In this document: positions 21,621-29,974 of the stretch, one piece after another | Numbering within the stretch: position 1 is the first letter of the stretch | How the letters are laid out: every line of letters begins with the position of its first letter | Origin: a virus | Virus record (IMG/VR): IMGVR_UViG_3300007538_000026 | Location: 1-64,000 of that record | DNA: 64,000 nucleotides | Reading direction: 5' to 3' (one strand) | The notes under the pieces: generated by a model | Told to the model about the DNA's origin: nothing | The model's database searches: none | The model's input: the letters and a program-made list of their open reading frames with translations, nothing else | Program-made: the position numbers and the translations under genes

Positions 21621-24326
21621 ATGACTCAGGTCACCCTGGTTCGTCTCAACGCCGGTCGCCCCAAGGTCGTGAACCCGGCCCTCGAGACCGCCCGCCTCGA
21701 CACCGGCTTCCAGGTCGGCGGCTCCGACGCCTCCGGCGGCGCCACCTACATGTCCATCATCCCCAAGACCGGCGAGTCCGACTCGCAGGTCATGCTCGAC
21801 ATCAGCAACGGGGCCTTCCAGTTCAAGAAGGACGGTTCCGCTTCGCTGGGCGTGAGCGGCAAGACCATCACCTTCCAGGGCGCCATCCAGGTCGAGGGCA
21901 CCCACACCATCGTCGGCGGCACCACCTTCCGCGGCGACGTGGACCTCGGCGATGACGCTGCGGACACCATCACCTTCGTGGGCATCGTCGACTCCAACAT
22001 CACCCCCGACGGCGCGGGCACCCGCAGCCTCGGCTCCGCCACGGCCGAGTGGAAGGACATCTTCATCGCCACCGGCGCCACGGCCATCAAGATGGGCTCC
22101 GGGCAGGAAGCCAGCGTGGGCTACGACGCCGGCACGGGCCTGAACCTGACCTCGGATCACTCCGTGCAGGTCACCCTGGGCGACGATGCGGGTACCTACG
22201 CCTTCAAGGTCTTCGACTCCACCCCCGGTGTGGCGCTGTTCTCCGTCAACTCGCTGGGCGTCGCGGCCTTCTCCGGCACCGTGGGCGTCGCGGGCGACTT
22301 CGATGTCAACACCGACAAGTTCACCGTGGCCGCGGCCACCGGCAACGTCGGCATCGGCGGCACCCTCACCACGGGCGATGACAAGGCCGTCACCTTCGGC
22401 GACACCGTGCTGACCAGCACCAGCGCCAGCAGCGCCATGGTCGTCACGGGAGACGCCTGGGTGTTCTCGAACACCAGCGGCATCGCGCTCGCCGACAACC
22501 TGGGCATCGCCTTCGGCAACATCGGTGGGGCGCCCGACATGGCCGTGTCCTCCGACGGCACCGACGGCTACATCAGCGCCACCAACGTGCTGAACCTCAT
22601 CGCCAACGGCGGCAACCTGGTCCTGGACGCCAGCGGCGACAGCGTCATCGCCGAGGACGTCTACATCACCGACAACCAGATCGGCGTCTCGGGTGACCTC
22701 GACCTGATGACCCTGACCTCCGGCACCCTGACGGTGGCCGGCAACGTGGTCGCCAGCACGGACGGCTACGTCTCCTCGGGCCTCCTGCGCCTCACGGAGC
22801 AGAGCAGCGCCCCGTCTCACGTCGCCAACACGGGCCTGGTCTACTCCAAGGAGATCGGAGGCCTCACCGAGCTGTTCTACCGTGACAGCAACGGCACGGA
22901 CACCGGGCAGGAGATCCAGCTCACCAGCAACGGCTCCATCAACGTCGGCTCCATCAGCTTCTCCCTGGACGATGCCTACAACGACGGCTCGACCGTGACC
23001 GTGGACAACACCGACGTGCTCTGGGACATGTCGGTCAACAGCGCGACCGCCTTCAAGGTGCAGGGCAGCGGCGGCAACTTCATCGTCTGCAGCAACGCCA
23101 CGGGTGCGAACACCCTCCTGCTGGGCGGCGCTTCCGTGCCGGTGGCGTTCGTCAGCGCGATCGGAGGAGCGGACACCGTCCAGCTCGCCTCCAATGCCAA
23201 CCGCTCCCTCATGGTGATGGGCTCCGGTGGCGAGTCCGCCGGCAAGTCGTTCACCCTGGCGGCCGGTGCGGCCAACCCCGTGGCCTCCGGTGACTTCAAC
23301 GGTGGTGACCTGATCCTGAACGCGGGCGCCAAGGTCAACGGCGGCACCAACGGCGCGGTCAAGCTGGGCAACGCCTCCACCTCCGTGGTCAAGGTCGAGG
23401 CAGCGCTCCAGGTCACCGCTGGGCTGACCCAGACGACGGGCATCTTCAGCGTGGCCTCGGCCATCGCTGGGGGCGGCATCACCATCACGGGCCAGGACTT
23501 CGGCATCAACACCGTGTCCAGTGGTACCCTGACCCTCGGGTCGGCGGGCCTGATGGACGTGAACGCCAGCGGCGGGTTCGACCTGGACGTGACCGGCGGC
23601 AACTCCATCAGCCTGAACACGGTGGGCGCCGGCGGCAACGTCAGCATCGGGGCCGATGGAGGCACCGTCACCCTGACCGGAGCCAACGGCATCAACCTCT
23701 CCGTGAGCGGCAGCAACGAGCTCGACATCACCGCCGGCGTCCTCGACGTCAACGTGCAGTCCTTCACCCTCGACGGCACCAGCGCCTCCTCCGTCACCGT
23801 GACGGGCGCGAACCTGACCCTGTCCACGGCGACCTCCGGTACCGTGGAGCTGAGCGGCGCCGACGGCATCAACGTGAACAGCGCCCTGGAGCACAAGGGC
23901 AACGTCACCTTCGATGCGCAGACGCGGACGCTCAACGGCATCGAGGTGCGTGACCTGCCCTCCGCCACCACCGCCTACACCAACAACACCGGCGGCGAGA
24001 TCGCCCAGTACACCGTGGTGGCCGCGACCACCACGGGCGGCGAGATCATCAAGGCCGACAACAGCGCCGCGGCCTCCGCGCGGGTGCTGGGCCTGGCCGC
24101 TGCGTCCATCGCAGACGCCGCCTCCGGCCGCGTGTGGGTCCGTGACGGCGAGGCCATCACCAACGGCGCCTGGGCCTGGACCATCGGCACCCCGGTGTAC
24201 CTCGGCACCGCGGGCGGGCTGACCCAGACCGCTCCCACCGCCGCGGACAGCGTGGTCTACCAGGTGGGCATCGCCACCAGCGCCACCACCATGCAGGTGC
24301 AGCTGCAGTTCATCCTCGAGAACTAG
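21621..24326 (+). CDS. Large beta-helical tail fibre/adhesin (901 aa)
   Basis: Long series of short Gly/Thr/Asp/Asn beta repeats (GTLTVAG, LNVTT-like turns) from about residue 60 to 780, as in beta-helical fibres. A fibre-type motif, TRSLGSATAEWKDIFI, is at ~130-150. The C-terminal ~110 residues repeat the decoration-like domain of the 20526 gene. It lacks a recognisable intramolecular chaperone. Strong ribosome site CAGGAGA. A perfect hairpin terminator follows, so this closes the operon started at 20905. Likely receptor-binding or virion surface fibre. Confidence 0.75.
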   Translation: MTQVTLVRLNAGRPKVVNPALETARLDTGFQVGGSDASGGATYMSIIPKTGESDSQVMLDISNGAFQFKKDGSASLGVSGKTITFQGAIQVEGTHTIVGGTTFRGDVDLGDDAADTITFVGIVDSNITPDGAGTRSLGSATAEWKDIFIATGATAIKMGSGQEASVGYDAGTGLNLTSDHSVQVTLGDDAGTYAFKVFDSTPGVALFSVNSLGVAAFSGTVGVAGDFDVNTDKFTVAAATGNVGIGGTLTTGDDKAVTFGDTVLTSTSASSAMVVTGDAWVFSNTSGIALADNLGIAFGNIGGAPDMAVSSDGTDGYISATNVLNLIANGGNLVLDASGDSVIAEDVYITDNQIGVSGDLDLMTLTSGTLTVAGNVVASTDGYVSSGLLRLTEQSSAPSHVANTGLVYSKEIGGLTELFYRDSNGTDTGQEIQLTSNGSINVGSISFSLDDAYNDGSTVTVDNTDVLWDMSVNSATAFKVQGSGGNFIVCSNATGANTLLLGGASVPVAFVSAIGGADTVQLASNANRSLMVMGSGGESAGKSFTLAAGAANPVASGDFNGGDLILNAGAKVNGGTNGAVKLGNASTSVVKVEAALQVTAGLTQTTGIFSVASAIAGGGITITGQDFGINTVSSGTLTLGSAGLMDVNASGGFDLDVTGGNSISLNTVGAGGNVSIGADGGTVTLTGANGINLSVSGSNELDITAGVLDVNVQSFTLDGTSASSVTVTGANLTLSTATSGTVELSGADGINVNSALEHKGNVTFDAQTRTLNGIEVRDLPSATTAYTNNTGGEIAQYTVVAATTTGGEIIKADNSAAASARVLGLAAASIADAASGRVWVRDGEAITNGAWAWTIGTPVYLGTAGGLTQTAPTAADSVVYQVGIATSATTMQVQLQFILEN

Positions 24327-24350
24327 CGGCTTCGCGTCGCTGCCTCTCTC

Positions 24351-24380
24351 GAAGCCCCGCGGCTGCAGCCGCGGGGCTTC
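24351..24380 (+). terminator. Intrinsic terminator after the fibre gene
   Basis: Perfect 13-bp inverted repeat GAAGCCCCGCGGC-TGCA-GCCGCGGGGCTTC, 24 nt after the fibre stop. A short pyrimidine-containing tail (TCTCGCGTT) follows and there is no long U tract, as is usual in GC-rich genomes. Symmetric, so active in both directions. Confidence 0.8.
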
Positions 24381-24418
24381 TCGCGTTACGGGACCTTCGC
24401 GGGAGCGCTCCCCCCGGG

Positions 24419-24447
24419 CTGACTGGGAGCATCGAAGGCGGTATAGT
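24419..24447 (+). promoter_or_regulatory. Promoter driving a leaderless gene
   Basis: CTGACT (24419-24424), 17-nt spacer, TATAGT (24442-24447). The ATG at 24454 begins exactly 6 nt after the hexamer, with no Shine-Dalgarno site, so the predicted transcript starts at the ATG. It follows the terminator at 24351, restarting transcription for the surface protein operon. Confidence 0.65.
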
Positions 24448-24453
24448 TGCTCC

Positions 24454-24861
24454 ATGCAAGACGTAGATGCCCCCATCGCTGATATCTTCGAGTTCGTGGA
24501 TCGAGGTGAGCACGGGCTCGTCCCCAAGCGCATCTCGGGCGTGAAGAAGGGCTTGGCTCTGCGCTACTTCATCGCGCTGCTGCGCGGGTTCACGGCCCGC
24601 CGTGGCGGGGTGTTCCGCGCGTACGACGAGACCAACACGCACGCGGGTGAGATGTGCATGGAGGGCGAAGTCCTCACCTTCCGTGTGCTGGGCAAGCCCG
24701 TGCTCGGGATCACCCGGAAGAAGGCCAAGGTGCCCGTCCTCGAGGTGGGAGAGCCGGGAGCCTCGTGGCTGGAGATGTGGTGCGGCGATGAGCTGCGCTA
24801 CGTGTCCCTCACCCCTTCGGGCCGCCTGACGGTCCGCAAGACTCCCCCGGGGAAGGCATGA
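24454..24861 (+). CDS. Hypothetical protein, leaderless (135 aa)
   Basis: 135 residues, basic in the middle (SGVKKGLALRYFIALLRGF) and beta-rich at the end. No recognised domain or membrane segment. Expressed from the leaderless promoter just upstream, and its stop overlaps the next ATG (ATGA). It leads the operon of Ig-like proteins. Confidence 0.65.
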   Translation: MQDVDAPIADIFEFVDRGEHGLVPKRISGVKKGLALRYFIALLRGFTARRGGVFRAYDETNTHAGEMCMEGEVLTFRVLGKPVLGITRKKAKVPVLEVGEPGASWLEMWCGDELRYVSLTPSGRLTVRKTPPGKA

Positions 24862-25796
24862 GCACGCGCCACGCCAAGGTCGAAGAAGCCCTCGTCGAGG
24901 TCTTCACGGTGTTCGACCTTGACGGGTACACCCCCGTCTCTGGCCTCACGGCGGACGACTTCGAGCTGACGGTCTACCAGAACGGGGCCGTCGCCGCCGG
25001 GGTTGAGTGCGCACTGACCGAGGTGGGGTCCTCGGGGGACTACGTGCTCTCGGTGGCAGCCGGGCTGCCTGCGTCAGGGGTCTGGGTCATCACGGCCTAC
25101 TGCACGTTCAACGAGGCGCGCTACCGTTCGGTCATCGAAGTGCGCGAGCACGACGTGGACGACATCTTCGACATCATGGTGTCCGGCGGCTCCGGTACTG
25201 AGAGCGTGACTGTGCGCATCGTGGACACGGTCCACGACGACACTCCGCTGGCCGACGTCCTGGTCAACGTCTTCAACGAGGACGAGACGGTGTTCGTCAC
25301 CTTCGGGCGCACGGATGTTGACGGGGAGCGTACCTTCTTCCTTGACGAAGGGACCTACGCCTTGCGGTGCTTCTCGCCCGGGGTGAGCTTCGACTCGGAG
25401 ATGCAGCTTGTCGTGGAGACGGGCGGCGGTGTCGAAGTCATCGAAGCCGAGGCTACCGTGGTGACCCCTCCGTCGAACCCGCAGCTCTGCCGCTTCTACG
25501 CTGACCTCATGCAGCAGAACGGGCAGCCGCTGGCAGACTTCCGCATCAGGGTCACCAACCTGCACAAGCCTACCGACTCCACAGCACTGGCGGTGGTGGA
25601 CAACGAGGCCCTCTACACGACCGATGCCGCGGGACACGTCGAGTTCGATGTGGTCCGGGGAACGCGGATCCGGGTATCCTTCGTGAAGTCCCGCTTGACG
25701 CGTGAGATCATCGTGCCCTCTCAGTCCGTGGCCAACCTGCTGACTGTGTTCGGCGCCGCCTCGGACGCCTTCGCTGTGGTGAGGAGAACCGGATGA
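24858..25796 (+). CDS. Multi-domain Ig-like virion surface protein
   Basis: 312 residues of beta-sandwich domains: N-terminal ~100 residues, a CarboxypepD_reg/Ig-like domain at ~115-195 (VNVFNEDETVFVTFGRTDVD ... GTYALRCFSPG) and a third at ~210-310. The last domain is clearly paralogous to the N-terminal half of the 29029 gene (shared LCR, TxDxxGxVxFD, REIxVP positions). No signal peptide. Likely adhesin or head/tail decoration. Confidence 0.65.
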   Translation: MSTRHAKVEEALVEVFTVFDLDGYTPVSGLTADDFELTVYQNGAVAAGVECALTEVGSSGDYVLSVAAGLPASGVWVITAYCTFNEARYRSVIEVREHDVDDIFDIMVSGGSGTESVTVRIVDTVHDDTPLADVLVNVFNEDETVFVTFGRTDVDGERTFFLDEGTYALRCFSPGVSFDSEMQLVVETGGGVEVIEAEATVVTPPSNPQLCRFYADLMQQNGQPLADFRIRVTNLHKPTDSTALAVVDNEALYTTDAAGHVEFDVVRGTRIRVSFVKSRLTREIIVPSQSVANLLTVFGAASDAFAVVRRTG

Positions 25797-27388
25797 CCAG
25801 CCCGAACCCTACCCTGGTGCGCCAGTCCAAGGCGTCGGACCTGCCCGTGTTGGTAGGGCCCAACCTGCTCATCAACCCTGTGTTCGAGCACATCATCACC
25901 AAGCGCGGGGCGTCGGGCACCATGGCTCTCCCCACGGCGTTCTCGGACACCTTCCAGTATGCTCCTGGGTGGTACGACTGGGGCGGGGAGAACTGTGGGA
26001 GCCTCGGTCAGCCGAATCCGGCCTCCCAGCAGTACAACCCGTTCCGTGCGGGGGCCAACTGCGACAGCGGCATCGAGATCGAGCAGACGGCCCAGTGGCA
26101 GAAGGGCGTCGTCCAGCTCGTGCCGCGGGGAGCCACCCTCAGGGGGCGGCGCATCCGCGTCTCCGGGTGCTACCGCATCCCGACGGGAGGCAACCCGGAC
26201 GACCTGACGGGCATCTCCATCTGGCTCAAGGGCGCGGTTGTCGACGAAGCCGGGGCCGGCGCCTGGGTCAGCAACACCGACTACAGCATGCAGGAGGACT
26301 GCATGCACGTCATCCGGGTCACGACCGAGCTCGACGCCGCGGATGCCGCGAACACCTACGACTCGGGGGAGGAGTTGTTCTTCCGCGCGTTCGACTCCTG
26401 GACCTTCGACGGCGTGGACGACTCGATCACGTTCGGCGGTGCGGGGGTGCGCTCGCAGCAGGCGATTCGGGTGTTCCTCCTGAACGGTACCTTCAACGAC
26501 GACGCCGCCTTGGGTGACGTCGAGGTCTACACCGAGACCCAGGTCGGGGACGGGGCCACCCACTACTTCGAGGCATTCTTCGACGTGCCCGACGAGGCAG
26601 GGCTCTTCCCCGAGGACGACGTCTGGATCATCGCCATGCCCGTCTCGCCGGACAGCCAGGGGGACATGACCGGGGACGCCACCATCGTGGTGTGGGGCTT
26701 GTCCCTCGAGGTCGTGGTGCAGGAGGCCGAGGGGCAGGTGCTCACCGGGCTCCTCAGTCCCGCGCCCTTCGGCTCCGCGATGGGCTACGGCTCGGGAGGC
26801 CTCCCCCTGGAGCAGCTGTACCGCTACCCCATCTACGTCCCTACGATCTACCCGCTGGACGTCCACGGTGCGCCGAAGATCGCGAGTGACTACTCCAACG
26901 TCTACAAGCACATCGACGTCGGGGATCGCGAGAACCTGCTCTCCTTCTACGGCAGTGGGTCGGTGGCGCTGGTCGCCAAGCAGCACACGCCGCCTCCTGG
27001 GGCGCACATCATCTCGGCCGCGTGGCGCTACGCGCTGGACACCAACAGCGGCTCGGCCACGGCCTCCGAGCTGTACCAGGTCCTCACCTTCGACCCGGCT
27101 GACACTGCCACCAAGGCGTCGCAGCAGGTCGTGTGCGACTGGGGCGCGCTCGGTACGACGGGCTGGAAGGAGTGCGACGCTGTGCGCAACCGCGTCGGCA
27201 TGTACTGGCCCGCGGACGCCGCTGATGCTCTCGAGGACTTCGGAGCGCAGGCTGCGGCCAGCCTGTGGTTCGAGCAGACGCTCACGGGCAACGGCTCGGG
27301 ACACACCGCGGTGCAGGACGGCTTCATCTACGCTGTCGAGGATCCCCGCCTCGGGCGTGCCTGCTGGAAGAACCCGAGCGGGAGCTGA
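25793..27388 (+). CDS. Putative tail fibre/adhesin with jelly-roll carbohydrate-binding-like domain (531 aa)
   Basis: The start GPNLLINPVFEHI is typical of fibre and carbohydrate-binding jelly-roll modules that begin N-L-L-x-N-x-x-F. A Trp/Tyr/Gly-rich beta region follows to ~residue 290, then a second beta domain to the end (SYGSGSVALVAKQH-type strands). ATG 25793 overlaps the upstream stop. No enzyme motif. Likely receptor-binding. Confidence 0.6.
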   Translation: MTSPNPTLVRQSKASDLPVLVGPNLLINPVFEHIITKRGASGTMALPTAFSDTFQYAPGWYDWGGENCGSLGQPNPASQQYNPFRAGANCDSGIEIEQTAQWQKGVVQLVPRGATLRGRRIRVSGCYRIPTGGNPDDLTGISIWLKGAVVDEAGAGAWVSNTDYSMQEDCMHVIRVTTELDAADAANTYDSGEELFFRAFDSWTFDGVDDSITFGGAGVRSQQAIRVFLLNGTFNDDAALGDVEVYTETQVGDGATHYFEAFFDVPDEAGLFPEDDVWIIAMPVSPDSQGDMTGDATIVVWGLSLEVVVQEAEGQVLTGLLSPAPFGSAMGYGSGGLPLEQLYRYPIYVPTIYPLDVHGAPKIASDYSNVYKHIDVGDRENLLSFYGSGSVALVAKQHTPPPGAHIISAAWRYALDTNSGSATASELYQVLTFDPADTATKASQQVVCDWGALGTTGWKECDAVRNRVGMYWPADAADALEDFGAQAAASLWFEQTLTGNGSGHTAVQDGFIYAVEDPRLGRACWKNPSGS

Positions 27389-27391
27389 GTC

Positions 27392-28228
27392 ATGCCTGAT
27401 GTCTACCAAGGAGTCGTAGGTCGACAGCTGCGGGTACCCCTGCGCGATTCGTTGGGGACCACGGGCCTGGCGCTGGAGGACTTCACCATCTACGCCGCCT
27501 CGGAGGCTTCCTGGGTGGCGGATGCGGAAGCTACGCTGGCACTCATCCTCATCGAGGTCGACAGTGAGAACTTCCCCGGGTACTACGAGCTGGCGCTCAC
27601 GCCTGTGGGCGAGGGCTTGCTCTATCTGTCCGTCGCCGGGACCGATACGCATCACCTGGCGGTGCAGGCCGCCCACGAGGGTGTGGACCTGGTCGGTACG
27701 GTGCAAGCTGGTGCGGAAGGGACGTACACCGTCACCGTCGAGGACGACGGCGGGAGTCCGGTTTCGGGAGCGACGGTCAAGATCTACTCGAGCGGCGGGA
27801 CCCGCCTCGTAGCTCGAGGTACGACCAACGCAGCTGGGCAGGTAGCCTTCGGGCTGCCCACTGGCTCGTACTACGTGCGGGTCTACGTGGATGGCTACGA
27901 CTGCACCGAGGTGAACCCCACGGAGATCCTGGTAGTGGCTGACCCGACGGTAGACCCCGTGGTGCTCAGCGCGGTGCCGGAATCCCCGCTCGCCGGCGGC
28001 AGCGTCACCCTGCTCGGCACGTGCCTGGGGGACACCCTGGCCGACGTGGATGTGCTGTTCGACGGGGAGGTCGTGGCAGCCTCGGCGCTGGCGGAGGGCG
28101 GCACGGCCGTGGTGGCCTCCGTGCCCGAGGCTGCTGGAGGGCCCGTGTCCCTGCAGGTACGCAAGCCGGATCCCAGCAACCCGGGGGAGTACCTGGTGTC
28201 CAACATCGTGTGGGTGGAGATCGTATGA
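27392..28228 (+). CDS. Ig-like / IPT-TIG domain surface protein (278 aa)
   Basis: Three beta domains. An N-terminal one runs to ~100. A CarboxypepD_reg-like domain spans ~105-185 (TVEDDGGSPVSGATVKIYSS, then GQVAFGLPTGSYYVRVY). A C-terminal IPT/TIG-like domain spans ~190-278 (LAGGSVTLLGTCLGDTLADV). No signal peptide. Cotranscribed with other Ig-like genes and overlapping the next gene (ATGA). Confidence 0.65.
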   Translation: MPDVYQGVVGRQLRVPLRDSLGTTGLALEDFTIYAASEASWVADAEATLALILIEVDSENFPGYYELALTPVGEGLLYLSVAGTDTHHLAVQAAHEGVDLVGTVQAGAEGTYTVTVEDDGGSPVSGATVKIYSSGGTRLVARGTTNAAGQVAFGLPTGSYYVRVYVDGYDCTEVNPTEILVVADPTVDPVVLSAVPESPLAGGSVTLLGTCLGDTLADVDVLFDGEVVAASALAEGGTAVVASVPEAAGGPVSLQVRKPDPSNPGEYLVSNIVWVEIV

Positions 28229-29025
28229 GGCCCTACCTACAGCACCTCGAGAAGACTGCGGCGCACCCGGTCGTGGCGCGCGCCGTGGAGGCGCTGGTCG
28301 GGGCCATCCTCGGCGGCGGTGTCGGCGCAGGCGCGGGGGCCATCACCTACAAGCCCGATGAGCCGAAGACCCTGCGCCTTCCCGACGGCTCGCTCTACAC
28401 GCGCAAGTTCACGCAGGACGAGCGCAGCCAGCTGCTCGACCGGGCGCTCAAGGGGGCCCTCATCGGGGGTCTGGTGGGCGGCGGTGCTACGGGTGGCCTG
28501 GCAGCCCTCATGCGACGCTCCACCGCCCGGAAGGAGAAGGCCGACGCGCCGTACCTGGTCAACAAGTACCTCACGTCGCTGCGTTCGCTGGAGCGCGGTG
28601 CCAAGAGGGACGTGGCTTCGGGGCAGCGGCATCTCGGGGATCTGCGGGCAGCTCAGCGCGGGCCCGCGGCAGAGCGTCCGGGAGCCATGCGGCTGTTGGA
28701 GGTCCAGGAGCGCATCACGGAGGCCCACCGCCGCCAGCAAGCCATCGACGCGCTCATGCAAGCCGAGAAGGCGCAGTTCGAGGGGTTCCTCGGAGCGGCC
28801 AAGAAGGCGCGCGCGCGTTCCCTCTTCGGCGGCCCGCGCTTCATGATCGCCAAGCAGGACGGGGAGAAGCTGTTCCTGCCGGCGCCGACGCGGCACGAGG
28901 GCCAGATCTTGCAGCACCTCGGCATCGACAACCCGGCCCTGTCCTTCCGTCCTCGAGGACGGCGGCATGATGCGGTCATCCCGGAGGCGTACTGGCAGCA
29001 GCGCCTGCAGGGCGCAGCGAGGTAG
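28225..29025 (+). CDS. Tagged glycine-zipper virion protein (266 aa)
   Basis: ATG 28225 overlaps the previous stop. The tag Y4-L-Q-H-L8-E-K10-T-A12 is at the N-terminus. Two glycine-rich membrane-type segments follow, ~24-40 (LVGAILGGGVGAGAGAI) and ~70-95 (ALIGGLVGGGATGGLAAL). Then a long charged helical region and a C-terminal part with GGPRFMIAKQDGEKLFLP. Paired glycine zippers are typical of membrane-disrupting or channel proteins. Second location of the tag family, outside the 12-20 kb cluster. Confidence 0.65.
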   Translation: MRPYLQHLEKTAAHPVVARAVEALVGAILGGGVGAGAGAITYKPDEPKTLRLPDGSLYTRKFTQDERSQLLDRALKGALIGGLVGGGATGGLAALMRRSTARKEKADAPYLVNKYLTSLRSLERGAKRDVASGQRHLGDLRAAQRGPAAERPGAMRLLEVQERITEAHRRQQAIDALMQAEKAQFEGFLGAAKKARARSLFGGPRFMIAKQDGEKLFLPAPTRHEGQILQHLGIDNPALSFRPRGRRHDAVIPEAYWQQRLQGAAR

Positions 29026-29028
29026 CCC

Positions 29029-29703
29029 ATGGCCAACTCGATCACCCTCACGGTCACCCGGCTCGGGACTACGACGGCCGACAACCCGGCGCTGTGCCGC
29101 GTGTCCGGCTACCTCCGGGACATTCACGGCAACGCCCTGCCCGGGGAAGCGCTGACCGTGCGCCACGTGTACAACCCCATCGTCGTGGGGACGGACACGC
29201 TCATCCTGAACGAGGAGCAGGAGGTCGTTTCGGACGGCAACGGGCTGGTGCAGTTCGACCTGTACCGCGAAGCCACCGTGCGCATCGAGCTCCCCAACAG
29301 GGTGCTCGACCTGGTGCGCGAGGTCACGGTGCCCGACGCTTCCAGCGTTGACCTGGTGGCCCTGGTCTTCCCCTACATCGTCAGCGTGGCTTTCGAGGAT
29401 ACGAGCCCCGTGCTGGCTTCGGTGGGAGCCTCGCTCTCGCTGGCGGCCGTGGCCACGTTCTCGGACGGAACCGAGGTCGATGTGTCGGTCCAGGCTACCT
29501 ACGAGGTCAGTGACTCCGACGTGCTGGCAGACCTCGGGGCGGGTGCGTTCAGTGCGCTGGCGGCCGGCTCTGCGACGGTGAGCATCACTGCCGTCGATAC
29601 CGACGAGCTCACGCAGTACCAGGACCTCGACGGCGAAGTACTCGGGAGGCTCGACCTGCCGGACATCACCTACCCTGACGCGATCACCGTCGAGGTGTCC
29701 TGA
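29029..29703 (+). CDS. Ig-like surface protein with BIG2-like domain (224 aa)
   Basis: N-terminal ~105 residues are paralogous to the C-terminal domain of the 24858 gene. Residues ~115-224 resemble a bacterial Ig-like BIG2 domain (VGASLSLAAVATFSDGTEVD, then ATVSITAVDTD). No signal peptide or tag. Stop overlaps the next ATG (TGATG). Confidence 0.7.
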   Translation: MANSITLTVTRLGTTTADNPALCRVSGYLRDIHGNALPGEALTVRHVYNPIVVGTDTLILNEEQEVVSDGNGLVQFDLYREATVRIELPNRVLDLVREVTVPDASSVDLVALVFPYIVSVAFEDTSPVLASVGASLSLAAVATFSDGTEVDVSVQATYEVSDSDVLADLGAGAFSALAAGSATVSITAVDTDELTQYQDLDGEVLGRLDLPDITYPDAITVEVS

Positions 29704-29951
29704 TGCTCCCCAGCTTCGCAGCAGCGCTCGAGAAGTACGCCAAGGCGGAGCGTCTCTCGGTCTCCCCGAAGGACCGCGTTGCGTGGAAGGCGCGCCTGGC
29801 GCAGGCGAAGGTCCCGGAGGGCGACACCCCTTCGGTGGGGCGGGACAAGCAGGGGTTCTACGTCTACACGCACAGGGCGCGCTCGTCCTCCTACCCCACC
29901 CCCGGCGCGATCCCCCTGGCCAAGATCCGGTTCGTCGGCTCTACGGGGTGA
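29703..29951 (+). CDS. Small tagged protein (82 aa)
   Basis: The tag F5-A-A-A-L9-E-K11-Y-A13 in MLPSFAAALEKYA closely matches the start of the metallopeptidase gene (LPSFAAELTKIA). The remaining ~65 residues are a small basic domain with YVYTHRARSSSYP and no recognised family. The shortest member of the tagged set; almost a fifth of it is tag. Followed by a leaderless promoter. Confidence 0.65.
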   Translation: MLPSFAAALEKYAKAERLSVSPKDRVAWKARLAQAKVPEGDTPSVGRDKQGFYVYTHRARSSSYPTPGAIPLAKIRFVGSTG

Positions 29952-29962
29952 GGATCGCAGGA

Positions 29963-29968
29963 TAGAAT
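29963..29968 (+). promoter_or_regulatory. -10 element for a leaderless gene
   Basis: TAGAAT (29963-29968) ends exactly 6 nt before the ATG at 29975. No Shine-Dalgarno site precedes that ATG. The -35 region is poor. Same geometry as the promoters at 2496 and 24442. Confidence 0.5.
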
Positions 29969-29974
29969 CCCTGC

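Noticed and set aside
21393-24533. Long - strand frame opposite the fibre gene
   Set aside because: Shadow frame rich in Gly/Val/His. The + frame has typical fibre repeats, a ribosome site and a terminator.
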